Below, piece after piece: positions 34,209 through 43,076 of a stretch of 64,000 nucleotides of DNA; position 1 is the stretch's first letter; the number at the start of each line of letters is the position of its first letter. A program made the translations under genes and the position numbers. The notes beneath the pieces were generated by a model that saw only the letters and a program-made list of their open reading frames with translations, did no database searches and was not told where the DNA came from. The stretch is from Paenibacillus sp. PL2-23 (lineage in GTDB: Bacteria; Bacillota; Bacilli; Paenibacillales; Paenibacillaceae), in contig NZ_CP162129.1 in the NCBI RefSeq assembly GCF_040834005.1, positions 695,501-759,500 of the forward strand, read 5' to 3'.

Positions 34209-35027
34209 CTACGATTCCGACCGCAGGTGCTGGTACTGGGTCGCGATGGTCCATACACGCAGCAGCGTCTGGATAAGCGGATAGCCTTGATGCACGATCA
34301 GGGCAAAGAGGCCGGCCCAGACCATAGACATGCTGCTGACCGCAAGCCCGAGCAGTGCTGTAATGCCCCACATCATGAGGGAGATGGCGGCATAAGAGAA
34401 GAAGCGGCGTACGGATTGCCATAAGGCAGGCAGGACGCCTTCGCCGGATACAGCGCCGAACTGCATGGAGAGGAACAGCAGATGGATAATGGTAATCCAG
34501 AGCAGCCACAGGCCGGCTCCCGGCACAATCTCCGTAAGCAGTGAGGGGGTAGCGCCCAGGTGGAGCAGAGCATCCATCCAGCTCGGAGCAAGCCACCAGG
34601 CTGGCGCAAGCATAAGCGCGCAGCTGATCCAATACAGGAGCATGACCGGCTTCCAGGCTTTGCGAATTCCCTCCAGCACACGAGTGCCGCCTTCGCTTCT
34701 GCTGTGCTGATGATGAATGGAATAGAAGAGTCCCGCGTTGAACAGAGGCGTCAGCAGCATGCGAGCCAGGAATAATCCGCCCAGGAGCCAGAGGTAGGGC
34801 TGAATTAGATCTGTTTTGAACAGCTGGAATTGAGCCTCCGCCAGGAAGGATTGAACGGCCTGCTCCGTTGGCGCGTCCGCCGGAAATCTCCTCAGCAGCG
34901 GAGCGACAATATCGTCGATGGCCCGGTATACAAGAAAGCCCCACAGCAGCTGATACAGGAACAGGATGAGGATCATGTTCATGTGCTTGAAGGTCAGCCG
35001 CCAGCCTAATAACATCTGGTGTTTCAT
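34209..35027 (-). CDS. Multi-pass membrane protein, unknown function
   Basis: A 272-residue protein with six or so membrane helices (near residues 15-35, 75-100, 125-150, 170-190, 210-235 and 240-255) and short loops. A charged loop (HHQHSRSEGGTR) follows the second helix. AAGGGGAG lies 7 bases before the ATG. It starts 52 bases after the stop of the M1 peptidase gene on the same strand, so the two are likely an operon and may act together at the membrane. I do not recognise the family. Confidence 0.75.
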   Translation of the reverse strand: MKHQMLLGWRLTFKHMNMILILFLYQLLWGFLVYRAIDDIVAPLLRRFPADAPTEQAVQSFLAEAQFQLFKTDLIQPYLWLLGGLFLARMLLTPLFNAGLFYSIHHQHSRSEGGTRVLEGIRKAWKPVMLLYWISCALMLAPAWWLAPSWMDALLHLGATPSLLTEIVPGAGLWLLWITIIHLLFLSMQFGAVSGEGVLPALWQSVRRFFSYAAISLMMWGITALLGLAVSSMSMVWAGLFALIVHQGYPLIQTLLRVWTIATQYQHLRSES

Positions 35028-35079
35028 AACAATCTCCCCTTGACAGCGAATACTTACATCCCCGAAGGACTGCGCCCGG

Positions 35080-37095
35080 CTACCAGCCGAGCGCGCCCAA
35101 GAAGGCTTGAATCATATGGGCCACACCGAGGTTCCACCGTGTCCGAGTGTCGCTCGGGAGCTCCGCCAGCATGTAGTTGTTGATCAGCTTGTTATCCAGC
35201 ACGTTCGTATGGTCGGGATCCACCGTCACCCACTCCAGCGGCGAGGCGCTAATCTCCGTGTATTGAATATGAGCTTCGTCGCCGGCCCATATCTTTGTCT
35301 GGCGCGTCCCGTCGGCGAATTGGAGCATGATGGGGATCGGTCCGGTCGTGCCGCCGTTTTTCCTCACCAGAATGTTGGATTCATAATAGCTTTCTCCATC
35401 CTTCTCGAGCTTGCGAACATCTATGGCGTCAACGGAGAAGTCGGCCATCAGGTTGCTGTACACATATTGGTTAAAATATTCCGTCCAATTCGCCTTCGTC
35501 ACCTGCTCCACGACTCGCTGGAAGTCGGAGGTCGCAGGGTGCTTGAATTTGTATTTTTGGAAGTATGTGCGCATGATGCGGTTCATCAGCTTCTCGCCAA
35601 CCTTGTTCTCGATGTCGACAAGCACCAGCTTGGCGCGCATGTACACGTTCTCCGCATATTGTGTGGAGTCATGGAACGCCCATGAAGGCTGCTTGAGAGG
35701 CGCGGGGTCCGTCATATAGCTGGCTTCAAGCCGGTGATTCGGCTCAATGCCGTAGGCGGCCTTCATCACTTTATCCTCGGCGTAGGAGGTGAAGCCTTCG
35801 TCGAGCCAAGCCTCCTCGAACTCATTGGAGGCGACCATTCCGTACCAGAACTGATGGCCAATCTCGTGCACGACGGTGCGCTCCAGCTCGAAGCCGGGAT
35901 TGTCCGTGTCGGCGGCGAAGGCGGTAACCAATGTCGGGTATTCCATGCCGCCTGCTCCACCCGCGCCTTTGGGCGGCACAACGACGGACAGCGTGTTGTA
36001 GGGATAAGTGCCGTACCACTTGGCATAATTCGAGAGCGCCGACTTCGCAGCGTGCATATAACGATCCTTCAGCTCTGCATGACTGGGGTCCAGATACAGC
36101 TTGATTCGTACACCCGGAATGCCTGTGTCGGAATAGGCGCTCTCCTCAAAAACAAAATCCGGCGACGCCGCCCATGCAAAATCATGTACGTCCTCGGCGT
36201 AGAACTGGAACAGCTTCATGCCATTCTGCACGGTAATCGGCTTGGTCTGAAAGCCGGTGGCGGCAACCGTATACGCCTCGGGAACCTGAATGCGCACACT
36301 GTATATGCCGAAGTCGCTGTAGAACTCCGAATTCCCGTGATACTGGTGCACATTCCAGCCTTCCGAGGTGCGTCCTCTCGTGCCTGCGGTTTCGTATACG
36401 GCAAGCTTGGGGAACCATTGCCCGGCCATAATGAAGTCGCCGGAGTAGCCCATGCGGGCAAATACCTCGGGAAGCTTAACCTCGTAGCTCATACGCAATG
36501 TAATGGATTTGCCGGGCGGCACCGGCTCCGGAAGCTGCAGCCGGGCGAGCGTCTGGTCGCTGGTGTTGCCGTCATCCGGCTGCGTGTATTGCAGACGGGG
36601 CAGCAGGCTGTCGCCCTCCAGCGTCTGAAGCGTCTGCAGCTTCATGTGGCTGACGCTGTTCGCGGTCGCCTTGTCCGTGCGAAGCTTTCCTTGCGATTCG
36701 GTCATGAAGGTCGTATGCTGCGATTGGAACGCGTTGGGATACAGGTGAACATACAGCTCGGACACCGGCTTTCTGCCGGGGTTGGTCCAGGTCACGTCCT
36801 GCGTGCCGTCCAGGTGCTGGCCGTCCTCGCGCAGCGCAACGCTGATGTGGTATTCCACAACCCGCTTGCTCAGGGGCTGCGGCTTGGGCGGCATTGCCGT
36901 GTCCGGCTGCTGGACAACCGGCGGCTTGGCCGTATTCGGAGCAGGCGCGACAGGCGCTGTGACGCTCGCGGCAGGGGCTAGTGCGTAGGTGTACTGGGAC
37001 AGCCAAGCGTTCCCGAAGCCGTTCTGCAGGGACAGCGCCAGCAGGACGGCCGCAAGCGAACCGAATGAAATTAATTTGATATGGCGTGGAGTCAT
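35080..37095 (-). CDS. M1 family zinc metallopeptidase, membrane-anchored
   Basis: A 671-residue exported peptidase. An N-terminal helix (about residues 8-28) and a Pro/Ala-rich linker (to about 75) precede an M1 aminopeptidase-like region. The exopeptidase loop reads GGMEYP, and the zinc site is HEIGH (His410, Glu411, His414) with Glu433 18 residues after HEIGH, followed by a helical C-terminal part. It therefore looks catalytically complete and acts outside the cell. GGGAGGG lies 9 bases before the ATG. It probably heads a two-gene operon with the membrane protein at 34.2 kb. The substrate is unknown. Confidence 0.9.
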   Translation of the reverse strand: MTPRHIKLISFGSLAAVLLALSLQNGFGNAWLSQYTYALAPAASVTAPVAPAPNTAKPPVVQQPDTAMPPKPQPLSKRVVEYHISVALREDGQHLDGTQDVTWTNPGRKPVSELYVHLYPNAFQSQHTTFMTESQGKLRTDKATANSVSHMKLQTLQTLEGDSLLPRLQYTQPDDGNTSDQTLARLQLPEPVPPGKSITLRMSYEVKLPEVFARMGYSGDFIMAGQWFPKLAVYETAGTRGRTSEGWNVHQYHGNSEFYSDFGIYSVRIQVPEAYTVAATGFQTKPITVQNGMKLFQFYAEDVHDFAWAASPDFVFEESAYSDTGIPGVRIKLYLDPSHAELKDRYMHAAKSALSNYAKWYGTYPYNTLSVVVPPKGAGGAGGMEYPTLVTAFAADTDNPGFELERTVVHEIGHQFWYGMVASNEFEEAWLDEGFTSYAEDKVMKAAYGIEPNHRLEASYMTDPAPLKQPSWAFHDSTQYAENVYMRAKLVLVDIENKVGEKLMNRIMRTYFQKYKFKHPATSDFQRVVEQVTKANWTEYFNQYVYSNLMADFSVDAIDVRKLEKDGESYYESNILVRKNGGTTGPIPIMLQFADGTRQTKIWAGDEAHIQYTEISASPLEWVTVDPDHTNVLDNKLINNYMLAELPSDTRTRWNLGVAHMIQAFLGALGW

Positions 37096-37265
37096 TCAAC
37101 GTTTCCCTCCCGTTGACAAGCATCTACAGCATGTATATGTTTGCAATTCCAAGATTATTAGCTAAAATGGAATAAATGCTGTTGCCAGGCCGAAATGCAA
37201 GTTGGAATAGCACTTGGACGGCTTGGGACGCTTCGTGATGAATAGGAACGGAAGGTGGGATTAGC

Positions 37266-37790
37266 TTGACGGAGCAAGGCAATACGCCGGAGGAGCCGGC
37301 GGTGAAGGAGAAAAAGTCCTTGTCGCTCAACGTGGTGAGCAACAAGAAACATAGAGGCTTTGGAGCGGGCTCCATCGATCTTAGCGACGTGGCCTGCGTC
37401 ATGATTGACGAAGGCGTCGCTTATATCGACGTAGGCATCATGCATGCCAAGAGCAAGGTGGAGCGGGGCATCAAGTTTACCCCGAACAAGGAGGACACGC
37501 CGAACGGACGCCCGTGCTGGATCGTATGGGTAGCCGTCGACCGCAACGAGGAAGGCGCGTATTACGCAGGCGTAACCTCCTGCGAGATGCTAGTTGATTC
37601 TGAGGCGAAGCGCGGCTGGAAGATCCTCGCGGATCACGTGAATCGTCTGGACTACGCCATCAAGCGCCGCTATATGCTGGACAACTTGGGCGAGACCGAG
37701 AAGGCGGCCCTCCGCAAGCTGCTTGTTGAGCACAATGCGGAATGGTGGGACCGCTCCCCGGCCGAGCTGAAGGACGCGCTGGGCGGCTAA
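37266..37790 (+). CDS. ywhD: YwhD family protein
   Basis: A 174-residue soluble protein of the YwhD family, conserved in Bacillales but uncharacterised. The central block (GAGSIDLSDVACVMIDEG, then GIMHAKSKVERGIKF) is typical. The start is a TTG at 37266 with GGAAGGTGGGA directly upstream; there is no ATG option. In B. subtilis ywhD neighbours pbpG and speE. Here those genes lie 12-15 kb away, separated by array 3, the sigma operon and qox. A strong terminator follows. Confidence 0.9.
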   Translation: MTEQGNTPEEPAVKEKKSLSLNVVSNKKHRGFGAGSIDLSDVACVMIDEGVAYIDVGIMHAKSKVERGIKFTPNKEDTPNGRPCWIVWVAVDRNEEGAYYAGVTSCEMLVDSEAKRGWKILADHVNRLDYAIKRRYMLDNLGETEKAALRKLLVEHNAEWWDRSPAELKDALGG

Positions 37791-37794
37791 TAAG

Positions 37795-37847
37795 AAGGCT
37801 GCTGTATGGAAGGGCTGTAAGCCCATCGGTACAGCAGCCTTTTTTTG
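37795..37847 (+). terminator. ywhD terminator
   Basis: AAGGCTGCTGTA pairs with TACAGCAGCCTT, with GGGCT/AGCCC inside, and is followed by seven T residues. Confidence 0.88.
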
Positions 37848-37880
37848 TTCAGCGTGCCCATGCGCCCGCCGCCGCCCAAA

Positions 37881-38259
37881 TAGACGTATGAGGCACGTCT
37901 AAATGCGCCGAACTGCCCGTCTCAGCACAAATAGATGTATGAGGCACGTCTAAATGCACCAAACCGCCCGTCCCAGCACAAATAGATGTTCCTGGCACGT
38001 CTAAAAGCGCCGAACTGCCCGCCGCCGCCCAAATAGACGTATGAGGCACGTCTAAAAGCACCAAACCGCCCGTCCCCGCGCAAATAGACGTATGAGGCAC
38101 GTCTAAAAGCACCAAACCACCCGTCCCCGCCCAAATAGACGTATGTGGCACGTCTAAATGCACCAAACCGCCCGTCCCAGCACAAATAGACGTATGTGGC
38201 GCGTCTAAAAGCGCCAAAACTGCCCGTCCCCGCGCAAATAGACGTATGAGGCACGTCTA
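37881..38259. repeat. Hairpin array 3: eight TAGACGT/ACGTCTA units, 51-bp period
   Basis: Units start at 37881, 37932, 37983, 38034, 38085, 38136, 38187 and 38239 (the last step is 52). Most loops are ATGAGGC or ATGTGGC, one is TCCTGGC as in array 1. Spacers are 30 bp, alike within the array (core CCAAACCGCCCGTCCCAGCACA) and different from arrays 1 and 2. The array begins right after the ywhD terminator and ends at a truncated S-layer gene. Confidence 0.92.
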
Positions 38260-38385
38260 TTGCTCCAGGCAGCCGACGCGGGCATCGTGCAAGGACGCTC
38301 GGGCAATCGCTTCGCTCCGCAAGCTACGGCGAAGAGAGCGGAAGCGGTCACGATGATCATGAACATGCTGAAAGCGGAGAAATAA
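38257..38385 (+). pseudogene. 3' remnant of an S-layer-homology (SLH) protein gene
   Basis: The frame ending at TAA 38383-38385 reads AADAGIVQGRSGNRFAPQ and then TAKRAEAVTMIMNML, the end of an SLH domain, which anchors proteins to cell-wall polymers. No start codon or upstream coding sequence remains, because array 3 begins at once. The gene was therefore cut by, or next to, the repeat array. A terminator follows. Confidence 0.7.
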
Positions 38386-38411
38386 GGGGAGTAAGCTGTT
38401 CCTAATGAGGT

Positions 38412-38450
38412 AGCGGTTCCAGGCTGTATGTTGCCTGGAGCCGCTTTTTT
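38412..38450 (+). terminator. Terminator of the lost SLH gene
   Basis: AGCGG-T-TCCAGGC pairs with GCCTGGA-G-CCGCT and is followed by six T residues. It now serves only the remnant. Confidence 0.8.
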
Positions 38451-38601
38451 CTATGGGGCCCGTCCTGCTGGGATTGATAGAGCATGTCCGTCAAGGTAGA
38501 ATGAACCGATATGGAATGGTGGAATCAAAAAAATATTTTATGAGGTGCAGGGTTTCATAAGAGGGGCAACGTCTATTGTATCGGGAAGGGAGGAGAGCGA
38601 C

Positions 38602-39183
38602 ATTCTAGACGAAGAACAATGGCTGGACGCGGTGCGGAAGGGCGGACCCGAGCATTATCGGCCGTTCGTGCAGGCGTATGGCCCGTATATTTACAAGACC
38701 GTCTATGCCGTGCTGCATTCCCCGCATGATGCCGAGGACGTAACGCAGGAGACGCTTCTGCAAATATACCGCTCTCTCCCGAGCTTCCGAATGGATGGTC
38801 TCAAGACTTGGATTACGCGAATAGCAGTCAACAAAGCGATTGATTACAAGCGGCGCAGAGCGCGAAGGCCGGAGGAGCTAATCCAGCAGGAGCTCGTCGA
38901 TCAGCAATCCAGTGACAGCCATGCAGAAGGCATGCTGGCTTCCTCGCCGAAGCCGGCGGCGGAAGCGGTGGCGCTCCGGCGGGAGGAGCTTAAGCAGATT
39001 CAGAAGATGGTGGGCGAGCTGCCGGAAGGGTATCGAGACGTGGTGACCGCCTTTTATATGGAAGAAAAGTCATATGAGCAAATTGCGGCCGAGACGGGAC
39101 TGGAGCGCAAAAGCATCGAGTCCAAGCTGTACCGGGCAAGAGGCTGGATGAAGCGCAATTGGCGGAAGGAGGACTTCGAATGA
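38602..39183 (+). CDS. ECF-type RNA polymerase sigma factor
   Basis: A sigma-70 family protein of about 193 residues. Region 2 is YIYKTVYAVLHSPHDAEDVTQE with the following LKTWITRIAVNKAIDYKRRR, and region 4 is LPEGYRDVVTAFYMEEKSYEQIAAETG. The start is odd. GGAAGGGAGGAG at 38584-38595 faces an ATT at 38602, which also gives the usual N-terminus (LDEEQWLDAVRKGG). The nearest standard codon, GTG 38545, has no good site and adds 19 unusual residues. An AUU start, rare and known from infC, is therefore proposed. The anti-sigma gene overlaps the stop (ATGA). Four genes are translationally coupled or nearly so. Confidence 0.88.
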   Translation: MLDEEQWLDAVRKGGPEHYRPFVQAYGPYIYKTVYAVLHSPHDAEDVTQETLLQIYRSLPSFRMDGLKTWITRIAVNKAIDYKRRRARRPEELIQQELVDQQSSDSHAEGMLASSPKPAAEAVALRREELKQIQKMVGELPEGYRDVVTAFYMEEKSYEQIAAETGLERKSIESKLYRARGWMKRNWRKEDFE

Positions 39184-39728
39184 GCAATAGGAATCACGAG
39201 CATCTGACATTGGAGCAGCTGCACCGATATATTCGGAATGAGATGCCGCCTTCTGAGCGGGAGCTGGCGGACCAAGAGCTCATCGCATGCGAGGACTGCA
39301 TGTCGCGGTTCATGACGGCGTTGGAGGAAGCGGAGCTTGGAGGGCGGCCTCTTGTGCTGAAGGATGCCATGCCAGACATGCAGCGTCTGGAGGATCGTGT
39401 GATGGGTGAGCTGATGCGGAACGCAGCCGCTCCAGAACAGTCGGCAATCAGGCCCCCGCATGCAGGGAAGCGGCGCGGCTCCTGGCTGCAGCATCCAGCG
39501 GCTCATTACGCGATCGCCGCATCCATCACGCTAATGCTCGTTGCGACCGGCGCGCTGGCCGGCTTCTCGGAGAAGCTCCGGTATGCGGAGGCGGAGCAGG
39601 GGAGCTCTATCATTCCGCCATTCTCCGCCAGTGTGGAGTGGAGGGATGAGCCTTCCTGGTCCGACCGGCTTGTGCATCAGGCAGGAAGTTTCCTCGATGG
39701 CGTGCAGGCGCTGCGCTTCAAACCATAA
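39180..39728 (+). CDS. Probable anti-sigma factor, single membrane helix
   Basis: A 182-residue protein overlapping the sigma gene by ATGA, with AAGGAGG 7 bases upstream. The N-terminal half resembles a zinc-binding anti-sigma domain (LEQLHRYIRNEMPPSE, then ACEDC), though the His normally three residues before the first Cys is absent. One membrane helix (about residues 97-117) and a short outside tail follow. It would hold the sigma factor inactive at the membrane until a signal arrives; this is inferred from position and layout. Confidence 0.75.
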   Translation: MSNRNHEHLTLEQLHRYIRNEMPPSERELADQELIACEDCMSRFMTALEEAELGGRPLVLKDAMPDMQRLEDRVMGELMRNAAAPEQSAIRPPHAGKRRGSWLQHPAAHYAIAASITLMLVATGALAGFSEKLRYAEAEQGSSIIPPFSASVEWRDEPSWSDRLVHQAGSFLDGVQALRFKP

Positions 39729-39757
39729 TACTATTTTCGAGAGGATGTTTAACGATA

Positions 39758-40986
39758 TGAGTAGAAAAAGCCCGTTAGTTGCGTTTCTCCTGTCTTTTAT
39801 CCCAGGCGCGGGGCATGCTTACTTGGGCCGAGTCGCCCGGCTTATGATATACGGAGGCGGCTTCTTCGGAAGTTTGCTGCTGGGAGCGTTCGCGGTGGCT
39901 ACGGGTGCGGAAGAACCAGGAGTCTTTATGCTTGTTATAGCCTTTCTCTTCGCCTTCATCAATATGGTCGACATGATTGTAACGATTGTTTCCGGTAAAG
40001 CATTTGCGCCCGCGCCGATGGTCTACGGACCATCTAGCGATTTCTCTGCTGCCGGCGCCCCGGAGCCATCCGAGCCGTTTGTTGCTTCCGGGGAGCCTAA
40101 GGCCTACTCCTATTCCGATAGGCAGAGCTATCCCGGTTATGATGCTCATGCGCATGAGCGCCAGCAAGAGAAGACAAAAACGCTGCTGCTGTCCGTTATT
40201 CCCGGTCTCGGGCATATGAGTATGGGTCTTATGCAGCGGGGCATTACGTTTCTTGTCTCCTTCGTGGGCTTGTTCGCGATCATTTTGTTCCTTGGGTTTA
40301 TTACGGGCTCCCCGTCCATGCTCGTGTTCCTGCTGGCGCTTCCCGTTATCTGGATTTACAGTATGTTCGACGCCGCGTCTTTGGTGCAGAGCAAGCAGAA
40401 TGGCGAGCCAGTGGAGGACCGCTCGTTGTTCGAGGGCATTGAATCGCATATCGCATCCGGGCAAAAAAACAAAGTGCTTACCATCGCGCTGTCCATATTC
40501 CCAGGAGCGGGCCATCTCTATCTTGGTCTCCAGAAGCGCGGCTTGCAGCTAATGGGCGGCTTCCTTCTCGCGATTTATATTATGGATAACCTTCGGCTCT
40601 CTCTGTTTCTGTTCCTGCTGCCGCTGTTCTGGTGCTTCGCTTTCTTCGACGCGCTCGCGCAGCTGTCCAGGTACGGACGCCAGAAGCTGGAGGATGAGCC
40701 CGTGCTTCCTTACTTTGTGCCCTACCAGCGCTGGCTTGGCGTTGGACTGATCGGCTTTGGCCTGTATTTTCTAGTTGACCGAATATTGATTGCAGAGCTG
40801 AGTGCTCGGTTTCCGCTTCTTTATCAAGAGTATTTGACGTACAAATATATGCTGCCTACCGCGATTATCGCATTCGTCATGATTGTCGTTGGCCTGCGCC
40901 TTGCCTTCGGGGGACGCAGCATGCTGAGCGCGGCCGTACGGGACCGGGGCAATGAGCCATTGTCCGACGAAGAAGGGAGGGGGTAA
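39758..40986 (+). CDS. Membrane protein with three repeated PGxGH units
   Basis: A 409-residue protein with about eleven membrane helices. The motif SFIPGAGHAYLGR recurs as SVIPGLGHMSMGL and SIFPGAGHLYLGL, each followed by a basic residue, a Gly and a helix pair. This is a triplicated TM2-like module. A hydrophilic Pro/Ser/Tyr-rich linker lies between units 1 and 2 (about residues 85-130). The start is ATG 39758; an ATG at 39746 lies directly on the GAGAGG site. It is the third gene of the ECF sigma operon, so it may sense or answer an envelope signal. Function unknown. Confidence 0.8.
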
Positions 40987-40988
40987 GG

Positions 40989-41702
40989 ATGCCAATCGCA
41001 GGTTATGAGCAAGCAGCAACAGCAGCAGGAGGCGGCAACAGGAGCGCAGCCCCTCCTGAGCGGCAACTAGACCACGCTTGGCGTGTGGGATCCTTGTCCA
41101 TGGGCATTACGCTGATGCTTATTGGTACGGCGTTCGCCGTGTCGTTGTGGCAGGACGCGGAAGCGTATGAGCTGCTGATGTGGGTGGCTCCCGTCATATT
41201 CATCCTGCTCGGAGTAGAGCTGTTGATCTATGTGTCGATTGCGGGCAAGCGTTCGGCGAGGGTCCGTTATGACTGGCTTAGCGTCCTGTTCGTCGGACTG
41301 ATTGGCGCGGGCAGTGTGGTTCTTGCGCTGCTTATGTCTTCGGGTCTGTTCGAGGAGATTCAGCGGGACATGCGGACGACGCAGCGAACGGCGTTCGTGG
41401 AGGCGCAGAAAGTAGAGGTTCCGGCAGGTGTGGAGAGCCTCATCGTGATAGCCCCATCGGGACTCGCGATTGAGCATGCGACATCCCGTGAGCTCCTGCT
41501 GATGGGACAGGTGCGGTATTGGTCGGCGGAGGCCTACACCGGAGCGGCCCAGGAGATGCTCAGGACGCAAGCGGCGGGAAGCAGCATGTATATATGGATT
41601 GGAACGCCAGAGTGGGAGGAGGGAGCCAAGGTTACAGGCATGGCGCCCCAGCTCATTCTGACCGTTCCCGAAGGCGTCACCGTAGAAAGAAGGTTTTATT
41701 AA
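40989..41702 (+). CDS. Membrane protein of the sigma operon, unknown function
   Basis: A 237-residue protein starting 2 bases after the previous stop, with GGGAGGGGG upstream. Three hydrophobic segments (about residues 36-52, 62-82 and 93-113) are followed by a soluble, probably outside, domain (about 115-237) with repeated beta-like stretches (VEVPAGVESLIVIAPSG, PQLILTVPEGVTVE). This resembles the small adhesin-like sheet domains of LiaF/DUF2154-type stress proteins, but the match is too weak to claim. Last gene of the operon. Confidence 0.7.
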   Translation: MPIAGYEQAATAAGGGNRSAAPPERQLDHAWRVGSLSMGITLMLIGTAFAVSLWQDAEAYELLMWVAPVIFILLGVELLIYVSIAGKRSARVRYDWLSVLFVGLIGAGSVVLALLMSSGLFEEIQRDMRTTQRTAFVEAQKVEVPAGVESLIVIAPSGLAIEHATSRELLLMGQVRYWSAEAYTGAAQEMLRTQAAGSSMYIWIGTPEWEEGAKVTGMAPQLILTVPEGVTVERRFY

Positions 41703-41756
41703 AATATAAGAAGAAAGTGTTCTCTATAGTGGGCTTATATTTCAACGCGAAACGCA

Positions 41757-41784
41757 GGCTGCTCCGCCAAAGGACGGGGCAGCC
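41757..41784 (-). terminator. Stem-loop after the acetyltransferase gene
   Basis: GGCTGCTCCG and CGGGGCAGCC (one bulge) form a stem between the convergent sigma operon and the GNAT gene. T-runs are weak on both sides. Confidence 0.45.
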
Positions 41785-41808
41785 GTTTACGCTTGCACAG
41801 CTTCATTA

Positions 41809-42831
41809 TTAGTCCTCCTCCAGACCCCCCATGGCTTCCTCCAGCTTCTCCATCGTCGCGATGATCCGGTAGTTGCCCCGGAGCGGCACATAGCCCAGCT
41901 TACGATTGATGCCCAGCATCGGCTCGTTCAAGGAGTCGTTGTCGGTGCGGATATAATCCGCGCCTCGCGACTTGCCGTTCCGGATCGTCTGCTGCTTCAG
42001 CGCCAACGCGATCCCTCTGCCCCGGTACTCGCGGTCGACGCAGGTGTATTCATGGTACATCCCGTTAGTCGCGGCGATGTGGATGACGTTCGCCAAGCCG
42101 ACGAACCGGTCTCCATCCGCAGCGATGAGGACAAGCTCGGGCGTGAAGCCGTCTACATGGAGATACCATTTCTTCCATTGGGTAAAGTCCGGCACATCGC
42201 CAAGGAAGCCCGGAATGTCGCGCATCGTGGCCGTCGACAGCTCGTAGAGCCTGCGCTCCGTTTCTTCGCCTGGCTCGTCAGCGAGAGAGAAGAACCGCAG
42301 ACCGCCGGCCCTCAGCGCCTCATGGGGATTGCAGGCGTCGTCCACTGTCACGGCATCTCGTAAGGTTAACAGAGATTGAAAGGATTGTCGCTCCACGAGA
42401 AAGCCTCTTCGGACCGCAAAACGAAGCGAGTCCTCGTCGTCGTCCCACACCTCAGTCAGCAAGGCGGAGGCCCCAAGACTTCTGCCCCATTCGTATGCAT
42501 GGCGGAGCAAGGCCGCTCCGACGCCTCGACCTTTGTATGGCCGGCTGACCACCAAATTCAAGCATACATAGCCAGGCTCCGTCCATGGCGCGCGCCATGG
42601 CCAGACGAAGCCGATGATGTCATCCTCTTCGGTCACAGCCACACACCGGCTCCGATCGTACCCCATCAACAAGCCCTGCTCGTTCTTCCATGTGTGCCCC
42701 ACCTCGTACAGCTTCTTATCGTCCGCCTCCAGCCGTTCAGCGGAAGTTGGTTCAGCCAGATGCTCATTCAGCAGCTCAGCGACTGCGGCATAATCATCCG
42801 GCAAGCGCAAGCCTCGTAATTGAAAGCTCAT
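41809..42831 (-). CDS. Tandem GNAT acetyltransferase
   Basis: A 340-residue protein with two GNAT domains. The first (about residues 1-155) has the acetyl-CoA loop RPYKGRGVGAALL. The second (about 185-330) has DREYRGRGIALALK followed by TDNDSLNEPMLGINRKLGY. Two-domain GNATs of this kind include MshD-like enzymes and many uncharacterised Bacillales proteins. The start is ATG 42831 with GGACGGTGG upstream; the frame is open further but without a site. It is a single gene; the acceptor is unknown. Confidence 0.88.
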   Translation of the reverse strand: MSFQLRGLRLPDDYAAVAELLNEHLAEPTSAERLEADDKKLYEVGHTWKNEQGLLMGYDRSRCVAVTEEDDIIGFVWPWRAPWTEPGYVCLNLVVSRPYKGRGVGAALLRHAYEWGRSLGASALLTEVWDDDEDSLRFAVRRGFLVERQSFQSLLTLRDAVTVDDACNPHEALRAGGLRFFSLADEPGEETERRLYELSTATMRDIPGFLGDVPDFTQWKKWYLHVDGFTPELVLIAADGDRFVGLANVIHIAATNGMYHEYTCVDREYRGRGIALALKQQTIRNGKSRGADYIRTDNDSLNEPMLGINRKLGYVPLRGNYRIIATMEKLEEAMGGLEED

Positions 42832-43076
42832 GTGTTCCACCGTCCTTCGTTCGATTTGCCTCATTATGGCACGGACACACCTGCCATCGGTAGGTAATTC
42901 TTGCTTTAAAAAATTGTTGGCGAATTTTTACAAAACATTATCCCGAGAATGTTCCGACTTTTGCTAGAATGAGGACGAATCTAATAGAGATGGGAGGGTG
43001 CGAAGGCAGAGGTTTAACCGAGTAAAAAAGAAAGAAGAAGCTGGCACCATAATTTGGATGGAGGGAAATCGAAGAG

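Noticed and set aside
35734..36981. Long frame on the plus strand opposite the M1 peptidase
   Set aside because: It is the antisense shadow of a high-GC gene. The peptidase frame has a start signal, signal sequence and zinc motif. The same applies to long antisense frames over bmrD, qoxB, pbpG and the helicase gene.
38502..38530. Autoregulated ECF promoter before the sigma operon
   Set aside because: TGAACC at 38502 looks like an ECF -35, but no matching -10 is visible at the right distance.
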